Part shown: positions 35,027 through 43,759 of the stretch, one piece after another | Numbering within the stretch: position 1 is the stretch's first letter | Layout: every line of letters begins with the position of its first letter | Source of the DNA: an uncultured Flavobacteriales bacterium | GTDB taxonomy: Bacteria; Bacteroidota; Bacteroidia; Flavobacteriales; Flavobacteriaceae | Assembly: GCA_913020155.1 (NCBI GenBank) | Contig: CAJWBA010000016.1 | Span: forward strand, 1-44,340 | DNA length: 44,340 nucleotides | Reading direction: 5' to 3' | Notes under the pieces: model-generated | Told to the model about the DNA's origin: nothing | What the model saw: only the letters and a program-made list of their open reading frames with translations | Database searches by the model: none | Made by a program: the position numbers and the translations under genes

Positions 35027-37704
35027 GTGCTGGGACAAAATATTTAAAACTTTCTGGACTAGAACCTCTTGTGATTACTCCTGAAACGAATTTTGTCAAT
35101 ATTGGAGAACGAACCAATGTAACCGGTTCTCGTAAATTTTTACGTCTCATTGAACAAGGTGATTTTAATGCTGCAGTAGAAATTGCTCGAGATCAAGTCG
35201 ATGGAGGTGCCCAGATTTTGGATGTCAATATGGATGAAGGAATGATAGATGGCGTAAAGGCCATGACAACCTATCTAAATCTACTCGCTGCTGAACCTGA
35301 TATTTCAAGAATTCCAATAATGATTGATAGCTCCAAATGGGAGATTATTGAGGCAGGATTAAAAGTAGTTCAAGGAAAATCTGTGGTAAATTCGATAAGT
35401 CTAAAAGAAGGAGAAGCTAACTTTAAAAAACAAGCCAATACCATCCGAAGGTATGGAGCTGCTGTAGTTGTAATGGCATTTGATGAGGAGGGTCAAGCCG
35501 ACACATTAGAAAGGCGTATCGAAATATGTAAACGTTCTTATGATGTTTTGGTGAATCAAGTCAACTTCCCCTCTGAAGATATTATTTTTGATCCGAATAT
35601 TTTTCCAGTTGCTACGGGGATGGAAGAACATAAGAACAATGCTGTTGATTTTTTTAAAACAGCAAAATGGATTCGAAAGAATTTGCCCAATGCGCATGTA
35701 AGTGGAGGAGTAAGTAATGTCTCTTTTTCTTTTAGGGGAAATAACAGAGTACGAGAAGCCATGCATTCAGCATTTTTGTACCATGCCATAAAGAATGGAA
35801 TGAATATGGGAATTGTTAACCCAACGATTTTAGAAATTTACGATGAAATTAATTCTGAACTTTTACTTCATGTAGAAGATGTTTTATTAAACATAAGAGA
35901 TGATGCTACAGAAAGGCTTCTAGATTTTGCTGAAAAAATAATCGATGATTCAGGGAACAAAAAAGCGGTTGTAAAAAAATGGCGTTCCGATTCTCTTCAA
36001 GATCGAATTACGCATGCTCTGGTTAAGGGGATTGATGAATTTATCATAGAGGATGTCGAGGAGGCTCGGTTACTGTCAACCAAACCCATTGAAGTTATTG
36101 AGGTGAATTTGATGGCAGGGATGAATGTTGTGGGAGATTTATTCGGTTCAGGTAAAATGTTTTTACCACAAGTTGTCAAATCTGCTCGGGTTATGAAACG
36201 AGCCGTTGCTTATCTACTTCCTTTTATTGAAGCTGAAAAAGGAGGGAAACAAGAAACAGCTGGGAAAATTTTAATGGCAACTGTAAAAGGCGATGTCCAT
36301 GATATTGGAAAAAATATTGTAAGTGTTGTTTTGGGATGTAACAACTATGAAATTATTGATTTAGGGGTTATGGTTCCTCTAGAAAAAATTATTAACACCG
36401 CCATCGAAGAAAAAGTAGACATAATAGGGCTATCAGGTTTGATTACTCCCTCATTAGACGAAATGATTTATGTTGCTCAAGAAATAAAAAGACGCGGCTT
36501 GGAAACTCCCTTGTTAATAGGTGGTGCAACAACCTCTAAGGCGCACACAGCTGTTAGGATAGCACCTGAATTATCAACACCAGTTGTGCACGTAAATGAT
36601 GCCTCAAGAGCTGTTACTGTTGCAGGAAGTTTGTTGAATAAAGATACTGCAGAAGTGTACAAAGATAGCATTAGAAATGAGTATGAATTATTTCGAGATA
36701 AATTTTTAGACCGAAGAGAAACTAAAGAGCACATTGATTTAGCAACTGCACGTTCCCGAAAATTACTATTGGACTGGATGGAGTATGTTCCAAAAATACC
36801 CAATCAAAAAGGGATTCAAGTCATAGAAAATCAAGATTTAGAAAATCTGGTTGATTTTATTGATTGGAGTCCATTTTTTAGGTCATGGGATTTGCATGGT
36901 CATTACCCTGCTATTTTAGATGATGATATTGTAGGGAAACAAGCCACTGAATTATTTGCTGATGCCCAGGTAATTTTGTCTGAAATTTTAGGTAAAAGGT
37001 TGTTAAAGGCAAAAGCTGTTTTTGGGATTTTCCCAGCAAATAGTGTTTATGATGACGATATTGAAGTGTATTCTGATGATACCAGAACCGAGACACATGT
37101 AAAATTTTTAACACTTCGTCAACAATTAAAAAAACGAGAAGGGAAAACCAATTTAGCCCTGGCTGACTTTATTGCTCCAAAAGAAAGTGGTATTCAAGAT
37201 TACATCGGAGCTTTTTGTGTTTCAACAGGTTTTGGAACTGCTGAATTAGCAAAAGCTTATGAGGATGATAACGACGATTACAATGCAATTATGGTAAAAG
37301 CATTAGCTGATCGTCTTGCAGAAGCTTTTGCAGAATACTTGCACAAAGAAGTTCGTATGAATGCTTGGGGATATGTTCCAAACGAACTGCTTGATAATGA
37401 AGCGTTGATTAAAGAAGCCTATAAAGGAATTCGACCAGCACCGGGGTATCCTGCTTGTCCAGATCACTTAGAGAAAAATACAATTTGGGAACTGTTACAA
37501 GTTCAAGAAAGAATCGGAGTTACTCTTACAGAAAGCCTTGCTATGTGGCCAGCAGCATCCGTTTCAGGATATTATTTTGCTCATCCCAAAGCACAGTATT
37601 TTGGTGTTGGGAAAATCACAGAAGATCAGATTCAAAGTTTTAGTGAACGAAAAAAAATAGACCTCAAGGATGCGGAAAAGTGGCTTCGACCCAATATTAA
37701 ATAG
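35023..37704 (+). CDS. metH: Methionine synthase, folate/B12/reactivation part (split MetH)
   Basis: The 893 residues correspond to the last three modules of MetH. The pterin-binding domain (about 15-270) has [16 protein letters not shown] and [11 protein letters not shown]. The cobalamin domain (about 320-560) has H426 in DVHDIGKNI, the axial cobalt ligand, with [13 protein letters not shown] and [15 protein letters not shown]. The C-terminal SAM-dependent activation domain ends with [17 protein letters not shown] and [20 protein letters not shown]. With the upstream partner it methylates homocysteine from methyl-THF and needs B12, which the cell must import or make. metF follows after 9 nt and supplies methyl-THF. 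Confidence 0.96.
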   Translation: MSAGTKYLKLSGLEPLVITPETNFVNIGERTNVTGSRKFLRLIEQGDFNAAVEIARDQVDGGAQILDVNMDEGMIDGVKAMTTYLNLLAAEPDISRIPIMIDSSKWEIIEAGLKVVQGKSVVNSISLKEGEANFKKQANTIRRYGAAVVVMAFDEEGQADTLERRIEICKRSYDVLVNQVNFPSEDIIFDPNIFPVATGMEEHKNNAVDFFKTAKWIRKNLPNAHVSGGVSNVSFSFRGNNRVREAMHSAFLYHAIKNGMNMGIVNPTILEIYDEINSELLLHVEDVLLNIRDDATERLLDFAEKIIDDSGNKKAVVKKWRSDSLQDRITHALVKGIDEFIIEDVEEARLLSTKPIEVIEVNLMAGMNVVGDLFGSGKMFLPQVVKSARVMKRAVAYLLPFIEAEKGGKQETAGKILMATVKGDVHDIGKNIVSVVLGCNNYEIIDLGVMVPLEKIINTAIEEKVDIIGLSGLITPSLDEMIYVAQEIKRRGLETPLLIGGATTSKAHTAVRIAPELSTPVVHVNDASRAVTVAGSLLNKDTAEVYKDSIRNEYELFRDKFLDRRETKEHIDLATARSRKLLLDWMEYVPKIPNQKGIQVIENQDLENLVDFIDWSPFFRSWDLHGHYPAILDDDIVGKQATELFADAQVILSEILGKRLLKAKAVFGIFPANSVYDDDIEVYSDDTRTETHVKFLTLRQQLKKREGKTNLALADFIAPKESGIQDYIGAFCVSTGFGTAELAKAYEDDNDDYNAIMVKALADRLAEAFAEYLHKEVRMNAWGYVPNELLDNEALIKEAYKGIRPAPGYPACPDHLEKNTIWELLQVQERIGVTLTESLAMWPAASVSGYYFAHPKAQYFGVGKITEDQIQSFSERKKIDLKDAEKWLRPNIK

Positions 37705-37713
37705 ATTGAATAA

Positions 37714-38670
37714 ATGAAAGTAATTGATCACATAAAAAAAGCTCCAGGGGAAACACAGTTTACCTTTGAAATTCTGCCTCCCTTGAAAGGACAAAACATA
37801 CAATCCATCTATGAATCAATAGACCCTTTGATGGAGTTCAAACCTCCTTTTATTGATGTAACTTATCACCGCGAAGAATATGTTTACAAAGAACTAGATA
37901 ACGGTTTATTGGAAAAACATGTCATCAGAAAACGACCCGGAACAGTTGGTATTTGTGCAGCATTACAAAACAAATACAATGTGGATGCAATTCCTCATAT
38001 TTTATGTGGAGGTTTTAACAAAGAAGACACTGAAAATTTTTTGATTGACCTTGATTTTTTAGGTATTGATAATGTTGTAGCTTTGCGTGGAGATGCTATT
38101 AAATCTGAGACCTATTTTAAGCCACACAAAGACGGGCATAGTTTTGCAAGTGATTTGGTTAGTCAGATAAAGGATCTTAATAAGGGTCAATATCTAGATG
38201 AGGAAATTTTTAATACCTCTAAAACTGATTTTTGTATTGGTGTTTCTGGTTATCCAGAAAAACATATGGAAGCACCAAGTTTAGAAAGTGATTTATATTT
38301 TCTAAAGAAAAAAATTGAAGCAGGAGCAGATTACATCACAACTCAAATGTTTTTTGATAACCAAAAATATTTTGAATTTGTTGAAAAATGCAAAATTTCT
38401 GGGATTGATGTACCAATAATTCCAGGGCTAAAACCTTTAGCTACGAAAAAACAACTCAACGCTTTACCTCACAGATTCCATGTTGATTTGCCAGAAGATT
38501 TAATTAAGCAAGTTATAAAATGTAAAGACAATAAACAAGTTCGTCAAATTGGAGTTGAGTGGTGTATTGAACAAAGCAAAGAACTTAAAGCTGCTGGTGT
38601 TCCTTTTTTACATTATTATTCAATGGGTAAATCCGATAATGTAAAGGCCATTGCACAGAGTGTTTTTTAG
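37714..38670 (+). CDS. metF: Methylenetetrahydrofolate reductase
   Basis: The 318-residue flavoprotein reduces methylene-THF to methyl-THF for MetH. FTFEILPPLKG carries the catalytic Glu, FIDVTYHRE and the FAD-contacting VVALRGDA are present, and GADYITTQMFFDNQKYFEFV and PIIPGLKPLATKKQL complete the barrel. The operon ends here, about 30 bp before gldA on the other strand; a clear terminator hairpin is not visible, only A-rich sequence. Length is close to the bacterial norm (about 300). Confidence 0.95.
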   Translation: MKVIDHIKKAPGETQFTFEILPPLKGQNIQSIYESIDPLMEFKPPFIDVTYHREEYVYKELDNGLLEKHVIRKRPGTVGICAALQNKYNVDAIPHILCGGFNKEDTENFLIDLDFLGIDNVVALRGDAIKSETYFKPHKDGHSFASDLVSQIKDLNKGQYLDEEIFNTSKTDFCIGVSGYPEKHMEAPSLESDLYFLKKKIEAGADYITTQMFFDNQKYFEFVEKCKISGIDVPIIPGLKPLATKKQLNALPHRFHVDLPEDLIKQVIKCKDNKQVRQIGVEWCIEQSKELKAAGVPFLHYYSMGKSDNVKAIAQSVF

Positions 38671-38703
38671 GAGTTTTTAAAAAAAAATTATTGCTTAAAA
38701 TTC

Positions 38704-39597
38704 CTAGGTTGTTAACTTAGTGAATAATTGTTCCAGATTTTCGTTTTTGAGTTGTAAAGCTATAATTTTGAGTTCGTTGTCATGAGCAAAATCAAAGACT
38801 TGAGTCCGCATATCTTCTTGGGTATCCAAAAATATTTCGTAAGTAAAATCAAAGGTATTCACAACATTTATTACGTTTGGTATTTTGGATAGGGCTTCGG
38901 TTTCCACTCGATAGTCAAATTCAACCTGAATGATTTGCTGTTGCCCTTTTTGAAGTTCTTCTAAATTTTTATCTGCCACCAGTTTTCCCTCTTTTATGAT
39001 GGCTACACGATCACAGACAGTCTCAACTTCAGAAAGTATATGACTTGAGAGGATTACAATTTTATCCTCACCAAGGGTTCGTATCAGTTTTCGAATACTA
39101 ACCATTTGATTCGGATCTAAACCTGTTGTTGGCTCGTCTAAAATCAATATTTCGGGATCATGCAAAAGTGCTGCTGCAAGCCCAACTCTTTGCTGATAAC
39201 CTTTTGAGAGTGTTGATATTTTTCGATTCTTGACAGCATTTAGTCCTACTTGATTCAAAACAAAATCTAAAGGAGTATTTTTAATTTTGTAAAGGGATGC
39301 AGTAAATTTTAGATATTCTAAAACATACAAATCTTCATACAATGGATTATTCTCAGGTAGGTAGCCTGTGATTTGTTGAATACTCTTCAGAGAATTTCTT
39401 AAATCATTTCCGTTGTAGCTAATGGTTCCTTCCCAATGATCAATTGCACCAGTTATGATTTTCATTAGCGTAGATTTTCCAGCTCCATTGGGACCTAACA
39501 AGCCAACAACTTCCCCAGATCTTAACTCCATGGATATTCCTTGAAGCGCTTCAAGAGTTCCATATTTTTTTTTGATTTTATCGAGAACTAATGCCAC
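38704..39597 (-). CDS. gldA: GldA-type ABC transporter ATP-binding protein
   Basis: The 297-residue ATPase has the Walker A GPNGAGKST (35-43), the signature LSKGYQQRVGLAAALLHDP (the LSKGYRQRVG type), Walker B ILILDEPTTGLDPNQ and a His switch in ILSSHILSEVE. In Flavobacterium, GldA acts with GldF and GldG in gliding motility and type IX secretion-associated functions. The permease genes are not adjacent. The start appears to be GTG (39595-39597), as no ATG precedes the conserved LVLDKIKKKYGTLEAL. A general ABC exporter role is an alternative. Confidence 0.86.
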   Translation of the reverse strand: MALVLDKIKKKYGTLEALQGISMELRSGEVVGLLGPNGAGKSTLMKIITGAIDHWEGTISYNGNDLRNSLKSIQQITGYLPENNPLYEDLYVLEYLKFTASLYKIKNTPLDFVLNQVGLNAVKNRKISTLSKGYQQRVGLAAALLHDPEILILDEPTTGLDPNQMVSIRKLIRTLGEDKIVILSSHILSEVETVCDRVAIIKEGKLVADKNLEELQKGQQQIIQVEFDYRVETEALSKIPNVINVVNTFDFTYEIFLDTQEDMRTQVFDFAHDNELKIIALQLKNENLEQLFTKLTT

Positions 39598-39687
39598 TTG
39601 TTTTTTTTTTAAAGATAGATCAGAAAAAATTAATAAAGATCAATTAGGATGAACGAGAACATTGAGCAGTTAGGTTTGGGATGAGAA

Positions 39688-40410
39688 TTAGATTTTTTTG
39701 TAAAGTAACCAGGGAATCCCTTTCAGAATCCATGCTATTATTTGCCATCTTTTGGTAATGTAAACAATTCTTTTTTTCTTTTGAATACTTCTGAATATTT
39801 GATGAGCAGCTTTTTCTTTAGTGGCTACCCAAAACATTTTTGGTCTTTTTGCCATGGCAGTTTTCACAAATCCAGGTCTTACATCGGTGGTGTAAATGGG
39901 AAGTTTACTCTTCGCTATTCTTTGCGCGATACCTTCAAAATAATTTGATTGATAGGCTTTAGAAGCATTGTAGGCAGGGGCTGAGTGGCCTCCTCTTAAT
40001 GAAGCTACAGATGATAAATTCACCAAATGACCATGGCCTTGATTTTCAAAATAATGTATTCCCCAATTAACCATTTGTGAAAATGCAATTACATTCAGTT
40101 GATTGGTCTCGTTTTCTTTGGCATAGTCAAAATCAAAGTTCATATGTCCAACTCCTGCACTGATAATTAGTAAATCAAAAGCACTTAGTTTTTTAACTAT
40201 GGATTCAATGTGTCTTAAAGCATCGGGTTGAGTACTGTCAAAAGCCTCGATTTGAATACGTTCAGGGCTTTCTTTTTGAATTTCTTGCAAAAGGTTTTTT
40301 CTTCTACCTGTTATTCCAACAATGTATTCATTTTTGACCAATTCACGAGCAAGAGCTTTTCCTATTCCAGAAGTTGCTCCAATGATAAGTGCTTTTTTGT
40401 TTTTACTCAT
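39688..40410 (-). CDS. Short-chain dehydrogenase/reductase
   Basis: The 240-residue enzyme has the N-terminal cofactor site ALIIGATSGIGKALA with basic residues GRRKN that suggest NADP(H), the NAG-type ISAGVGHMN, the catalytic Ser in VNLSSVASLRGG and the Y-x3-K of APAYNASKAYQSNY. PGFVKTAMAKRPK closes the substrate loop. The C-terminal 50 residues, with a run of basic and hydrophobic amino acids (KKKRIVYITKRWQIIAWI), look membrane-associated. Together with the hydroxylase-CDGSH gene ending 4 nt upstream, it may form a small lipid-oxidation pair; this is inference from position. Confidence 0.9.
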   Translation of the reverse strand: MSKNKKALIIGATSGIGKALARELVKNEYIVGITGRRKNLLQEIQKESPERIQIEAFDSTQPDALRHIESIVKKLSAFDLLIISAGVGHMNFDFDYAKENETNQLNVIAFSQMVNWGIHYFENQGHGHLVNLSSVASLRGGHSAPAYNASKAYQSNYFEGIAQRIAKSKLPIYTTDVRPGFVKTAMAKRPKMFWVATKEKAAHQIFRSIQKKKRIVYITKRWQIIAWILKGIPWLLYKKI

Positions 40411-40414
40411 GGTT

Positions 40415-41503
40415 TTAGTTTAGTAAGTTAAGATGTTTATCATCGCAAAAGGGAGACCGATTACTCTTTTTACAGTTACATAGTTTAATATCTCCATCCC
40501 TTTTTACTGTAAATTTTAGAGGTTTAAATTTTGTACCATGATGAGAACCATCACAAAAAGGTTGTGTTTTACTCTTTCCACAGGCGCACCACAGATAATT
40601 TTCTCCCTTAGTCAAAGGAACAGTTATTGAATTCAAAGTAGAAGTATTGAGTTTTTTAAACTCAGCACTTAATTCACTTGTTTTGTCTTTAGATTTGATC
40701 AGAGGATAAAAGTAGGAAGCTTTCCATGAATCATTTGTTTTTTGGAGTAAACCATAGGCTGAGGGATAACTTGAATGGAAGGTCGCTGTTCCAAATAACT
40801 GATCCCAGATGCTTAACATGTTCCCAAAGTTTCCGTTAGGATCGCTAGATAATTCTAATTTGGAGGTTCCATGATGAGAATGGTGAAAAGCAGGAGTAAT
40901 GATTATGCGTTCTAAAACTTTAATGATTGGTTGGAGTAAAGCATATTGATAAAAAGGTTTGTCCCATTTTATTCGACTATGGGAACCGATGATGACAAGT
41001 TGTTTTAATATTAGTCCTAAGGCAACGGCTTTGGCTCCTCCAAGAAAAAGGATTAGGGCTACCCACCATATGTTGGGCATAACTAAGTAATAAATAAACG
41101 CATTTCGATAAGAAACAAAATACCCCATTTCCTCAGCTTGATGATGTGGTCTGTGCAGTTTCCATAAAAATTCGGTTTCGTGAGCAGTTCTGTGGTACCA
41201 ATATTGGATTAAATCATCAACCAAAAGATAACTTAATAAAACCCCAGTAAAATTTGAGTCTGTTAAAACGAATCGATATTCGGGTAAAAAAATATTTCCC
41301 AAACTAAAAACAAAAAAAACGATTAAGGGTTTAATCAAATTCCCTAAAATCACAAAGCTTAAAATTTCTTGAATCCAATCATCTTTCTTTCGATTTGAAT
41401 TTTTCAGAAAGCCCGAGACAGTTTCTAACAGACTGAAGAAAATGATAATTCCAATTACAAAGTACACATCAAAATTTTTAATTGCCAATAGACTTTTAAT
41501 CAT
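40415..41503 (-). CDS. Sterol desaturase-family membrane hydroxylase fused to two CDGSH Fe-S motifs
   Basis: The 362-residue protein joins two parts. Residues about 10-250 have several membrane helices and the di-iron histidine boxes of fatty-acid hydroxylase/sterol desaturases: H104 and H108 (WYHRTAHE), H117, H120 and H121 (LHRPHHQ), and HHSHH (207-211). Residues about 300-362 hold two CDGSH-type Fe-S motifs: C306/C308/C317/H321 (CACGKSKTQPFCDGSH) and C342/C344/C353/H357 (CNCKKSNRSPFCDDKH). In MitoNEET-like proteins such a motif binds a 2Fe-2S cluster and can carry electrons; here the fusion could supply electrons to the di-iron centre. The substrate is unknown. Transcription starts upstream on the minus strand, divergent from the aromatic operon leader. 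Confidence 0.88.
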   Translation of the reverse strand: MIKSLLAIKNFDVYFVIGIIIFFSLLETVSGFLKNSNRKKDDWIQEILSFVILGNLIKPLIVFFVFSLGNIFLPEYRFVLTDSNFTGVLLSYLLVDDLIQYWYHRTAHETEFLWKLHRPHHQAEEMGYFVSYRNAFIYYLVMPNIWWVALILFLGGAKAVALGLILKQLVIIGSHSRIKWDKPFYQYALLQPIIKVLERIIITPAFHHSHHGTSKLELSSDPNGNFGNMLSIWDQLFGTATFHSSYPSAYGLLQKTNDSWKASYFYPLIKSKDKTSELSAEFKKLNTSTLNSITVPLTKGENYLWCACGKSKTQPFCDGSHHGTKFKPLKFTVKRDGDIKLCNCKKSNRSPFCDDKHLNLLN

Positions 41504-41584
41504 TTCAACTTTTTTTACTTAATTACTAAAACTAAACTTAAATATAATGATTTGTCTAAGAGATGTAAATTAAATACCTAAAAA

Positions 41585-41615
41585 TTTGTTTTTCTCAATC
41601 TGGAATGTACTTTTG
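41585..41615 (+). promoter_or_regulatory. Complete Bacteroidota promoter of the aromatic operon leader
   Basis: TTTG (41585-41588) and TACTTTTG (41608-41615) match the -33 and -7 (TAnnTTTG) elements with a 19-bp spacer, the best promoter in the window. Transcription would begin near 41620-41622, about 13 nt before the leader peptide ATG. Confidence 0.75.
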
Positions 41616-41633
41616 TATTAAATTACACCAAAA

Positions 41634-41705
41634 ATGAATATCAAAACCACATATTACAATCGATTTTTTTACTTCTATTTCTTAGATAAAAATAGGGCGT
41701 TGTAG
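41634..41705 (+). CDS. Phe/Tyr-rich leader peptide controlling pheA operon
   Basis: The 23-codon ORF starts at ATG 41634 and ends at TAG 41703-41705. Eight of 23 residues are aromatic: YY at positions 7-8 and FFYFYF at 11-16. A run of codons for the end products is the hallmark of ribosome-mediated attenuation. Between the aromatic run (41664-41681) and the stop lie AGGGC and TTGT, the 5' arm of the antiterminator. A ribosome stalled on scarce Phe/Tyr-tRNA leaves this arm free; a ribosome that reaches the stop covers it. It lies 75 bp before pheA and after a strong promoter. No known protein function is expected. Confidence 0.85.
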   Translation: MNIKTTYYNRFFYFYFLDKNRAL

Positions 41706-41759
41706 TATTTTGAAACAAATAACCCAACAAAGTCCTGATTTAATCAGGACTTTTTTTTT
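41693..41759 (+). terminator. Attenuator: antiterminator and terminator hairpins before pheA
   Basis: Terminator: AAAGTCCTGAT (41729-41739) pairs with ATCAGGACTTT (41743-41753), followed by nine T (41751-41759). Antiterminator: TAGGGC (41693-41698) pairs with GTCCTG (41732-41737), including two G-T wobbles, and TTGT (41700-41703) with ACAA (41727-41730), separated by one G-A mismatch. The 41732-41737 segment is needed by both, so the structures exclude each other. The antiterminator arm lies in the last codons of the leader peptide, as in classical trp- and phe-type attenuators. Confidence 0.85.
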
Positions 41760-41780
41760 GATTAAAAAGAATAATTAACA

Positions 41781-42608
41781 ATGCAATCGATAATTGCAAT
41801 ACAAGGAATACAAGGCTCTTTTCACCATCAGGTGGCAATTGACTATTTCCCCCTGGATATTCAGATATTGGAGTGCTTGACTTTTGACACTTTGACAGCC
41901 AAACTAGTTTCGGGTAAAGCGAATCGGGCAGTTATGGCTATCGAAAATTCCATTGCAGGATCAATAATACCTAATTATGCTTTATTGGATCATCATGATT
42001 TACAAATAGTAGGTGAATCGTATTTGAGTATTCATCATAATTTAATGGGATTACCTAAACAATCTATCCAAGATTTAAAAGAAATTCACTCTCATCCAAT
42101 GGCGTTACTTCAATGTAAAGCTTTCTTTTCAAAATATCCTCACATTCGTTTGGTAGAGGCAGAAGACACAGCAGATATTGCTCGTAAAATACAAGAGGAG
42201 CAACTCCATGGGATTGGAGCAGTTGCAAGCATCAAAGCCGCAGAGATTTTTAATCTTAAAGTTTTTTCAGAATCGATTCAGACCATAAAAAATAACATAA
42301 CTCGTTTTGTTATTATTCAACAGAAAGGAACTCTTGTTGACCAAAATAAAATCAATAAAGCTTCATTGAAATTTGTGTTGGATCACCAGCGCGGTAGCCT
42401 CGCTGCAGTGCTTAATGTAATGAGTGATTGCCAACTCAATCTTACAAAGATACAATCACTACCCGTTATTGAAACCCCAGGCAAATATGCATTTTTTGTG
42501 GATGTAACCTTTGATTCTTTTGATTTTTATCAAAAAGCACGATCGATAATTCAAATCATGGCCACTGAGTTTAAAATTCTTGGTGAATATCAGAATAACA
42601 AAATATGA
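41781..42608 (+). CDS. pheA: Prephenate dehydratase
   Basis: This enzyme turns prephenate into phenylpyruvate, the last committed step to Phe. The 275 residues have IAIQGIQGSFHHQVAIDYF at the start, AVMAIENSIAGSI and the catalytic NNITRFVII with T174-R175-F176. A C-terminal ACT domain (about 195-265) provides Phe feedback: DHQRGSLAAVLNVMSD and LTKIQSLPVIETPGKYAF. The classical ESRP motif is QSLP here, which I recall from other Bacteroidota PheA. It is the stand-alone form without a chorismate mutase domain. The start follows the attenuator by about 20 bp, and the stop overlaps the next ATG by four bases. Confidence 0.95.
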   Translation: MQSIIAIQGIQGSFHHQVAIDYFPLDIQILECLTFDTLTAKLVSGKANRAVMAIENSIAGSIIPNYALLDHHDLQIVGESYLSIHHNLMGLPKQSIQDLKEIHSHPMALLQCKAFFSKYPHIRLVEAEDTADIARKIQEEQLHGIGAVASIKAAEIFNLKVFSESIQTIKNNITRFVIIQQKGTLVDQNKINKASLKFVLDHQRGSLAAVLNVMSDCQLNLTKIQSLPVIETPGKYAFFVDVTFDSFDFYQKARSIIQIMATEFKILGEYQNNKI

Positions 42609-43759
42609 GCACAACTACTGCAAATCGCCTAAACAGCCTGAAGGAATATTACTTTTCTAAAAAACTTAGAGAGGTTGCCGCATTGGTTAAAGCGGGAAAA
42701 CCGATTCTTAATATGGGAATTGGCAGTCCCGACTTAGAACCACATCCGTCTGTTATTGAAGCTTTAGAGGTTAGTTTATCTGACTCCAAAGCACATATGT
42801 ATCAAAGCTATCAGGGACTTCCCGAGTTAAGAGAAGCAATAGCGTCTTTTTACAAAAAGAATTATGATGTTTCATTAAACCCTAATAATGAAATACTTCC
42901 ATTAATGGGTTCCAAAGAAGGAATCATGCACATATCAATGTCTTTTTTGAATAAAGGAGATCAGGTGTTGATTCCAAACCCCGGATACCCAACCTACAGA
43001 TCTGTTACACAATTGCTAGAGGCTAAACCTATTTTTTACGATCTTAAAGAAAAGAACAACTGGCAACCAGATTTTGAATTTATAGAAAAACTTGATCTGA
43101 GCCGTGTAAAATTAATGTGGTTAAATTATCCCAACATGCCCACTGGAGCCCAAGTTGGTGTTCACACTTTTTCTCGTTTAGTATCATGGGCCAAGAAAAA
43201 TGACATATTATTGATTAATGATAATCCTTACAGTTTCATATTAAATGATTCTCCCCAAAGCTTATTGAACCAACCCAAGGCAATGGATGTTGCCTTAGAG
43301 TTGAATTCTTTGAGCAAGGCATTCAACCTTGCAGGGTGGAGGGTAGGAATGCTCTGTGGAAATTCGAAACACATCAACTCCGTCTTAAAGGTAAAAAGTA
43401 ATATAGATTCAGGTATGTTTTACGGAGTCCAAAAAGGAGCAATAGCCGCTTTGCAATTAAACTCAAATTGGTTTGATGAACTCAACTCTGTGTATGCAGA
43501 ACGTCGAGAGGCTATGATTGAGTTGGCAACTCTAATGAATACGACCTTTGACCCTAAAAGTGTTGGAATGTTTTTGTGGGCTAAGCTAAATGATTCTTCC
43601 CTGAATTCGGAATCTTTTATTGATGATGTTTTGAAAAAACATAATATTTTTATAGCCCCTGGAACTATTTTTGGTACTCAAGGAGAAGGATATATTCGTT
43701 TTTCACTTTGTGTAAAACTTGAAGATATTAAAACAGCCATTAATCGATTGAAGTCATGA
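42605..43759 (+). CDS. Class I/II aminotransferase (aromatic amino acid operon)
   Basis: The 384-residue PLP enzyme of fold type I follows pheA with an ATGA overlap and is in turn coupled to tyrA by another ATGA. It contains ILNMGIGSPDLEPHPSVIEAL, HMYQSYQGLPELREAIA, LIPNPGYPTYRSV, WLNYPNMPTGAQ, NDNPYSFIL and the Schiff-base lysine in NSLSKAFNLAGWRVGM. The position between prephenate dehydratase and prephenate dehydrogenase points to transamination of phenylpyruvate and hydroxyphenylpyruvate, or of prephenate itself. The exact substrate is inference. Confidence 0.92.
   Translation: MSTTTANRLNSLKEYYFSKKLREVAALVKAGKPILNMGIGSPDLEPHPSVIEALEVSLSDSKAHMYQSYQGLPELREAIASFYKKNYDVSLNPNNEILPLMGSKEGIMHISMSFLNKGDQVLIPNPGYPTYRSVTQLLEAKPIFYDLKEKNNWQPDFEFIEKLDLSRVKLMWLNYPNMPTGAQVGVHTFSRLVSWAKKNDILLINDNPYSFILNDSPQSLLNQPKAMDVALELNSLSKAFNLAGWRVGMLCGNSKHINSVLKVKSNIDSGMFYGVQKGAIAALQLNSNWFDELNSVYAERREAMIELATLMNTTFDPKSVGMFLWAKLNDSSLNSESFIDDVLKKHNIFIAPGTIFGTQGEGYIRFSLCVKLEDIKTAINRLKS

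Noticed and set aside
20292-38000. Long antisense ORFs inside hppA, pdhB, metK, metH and other genes
   Set aside because: They lie opposite strongly conserved genes and have no family features of their own.
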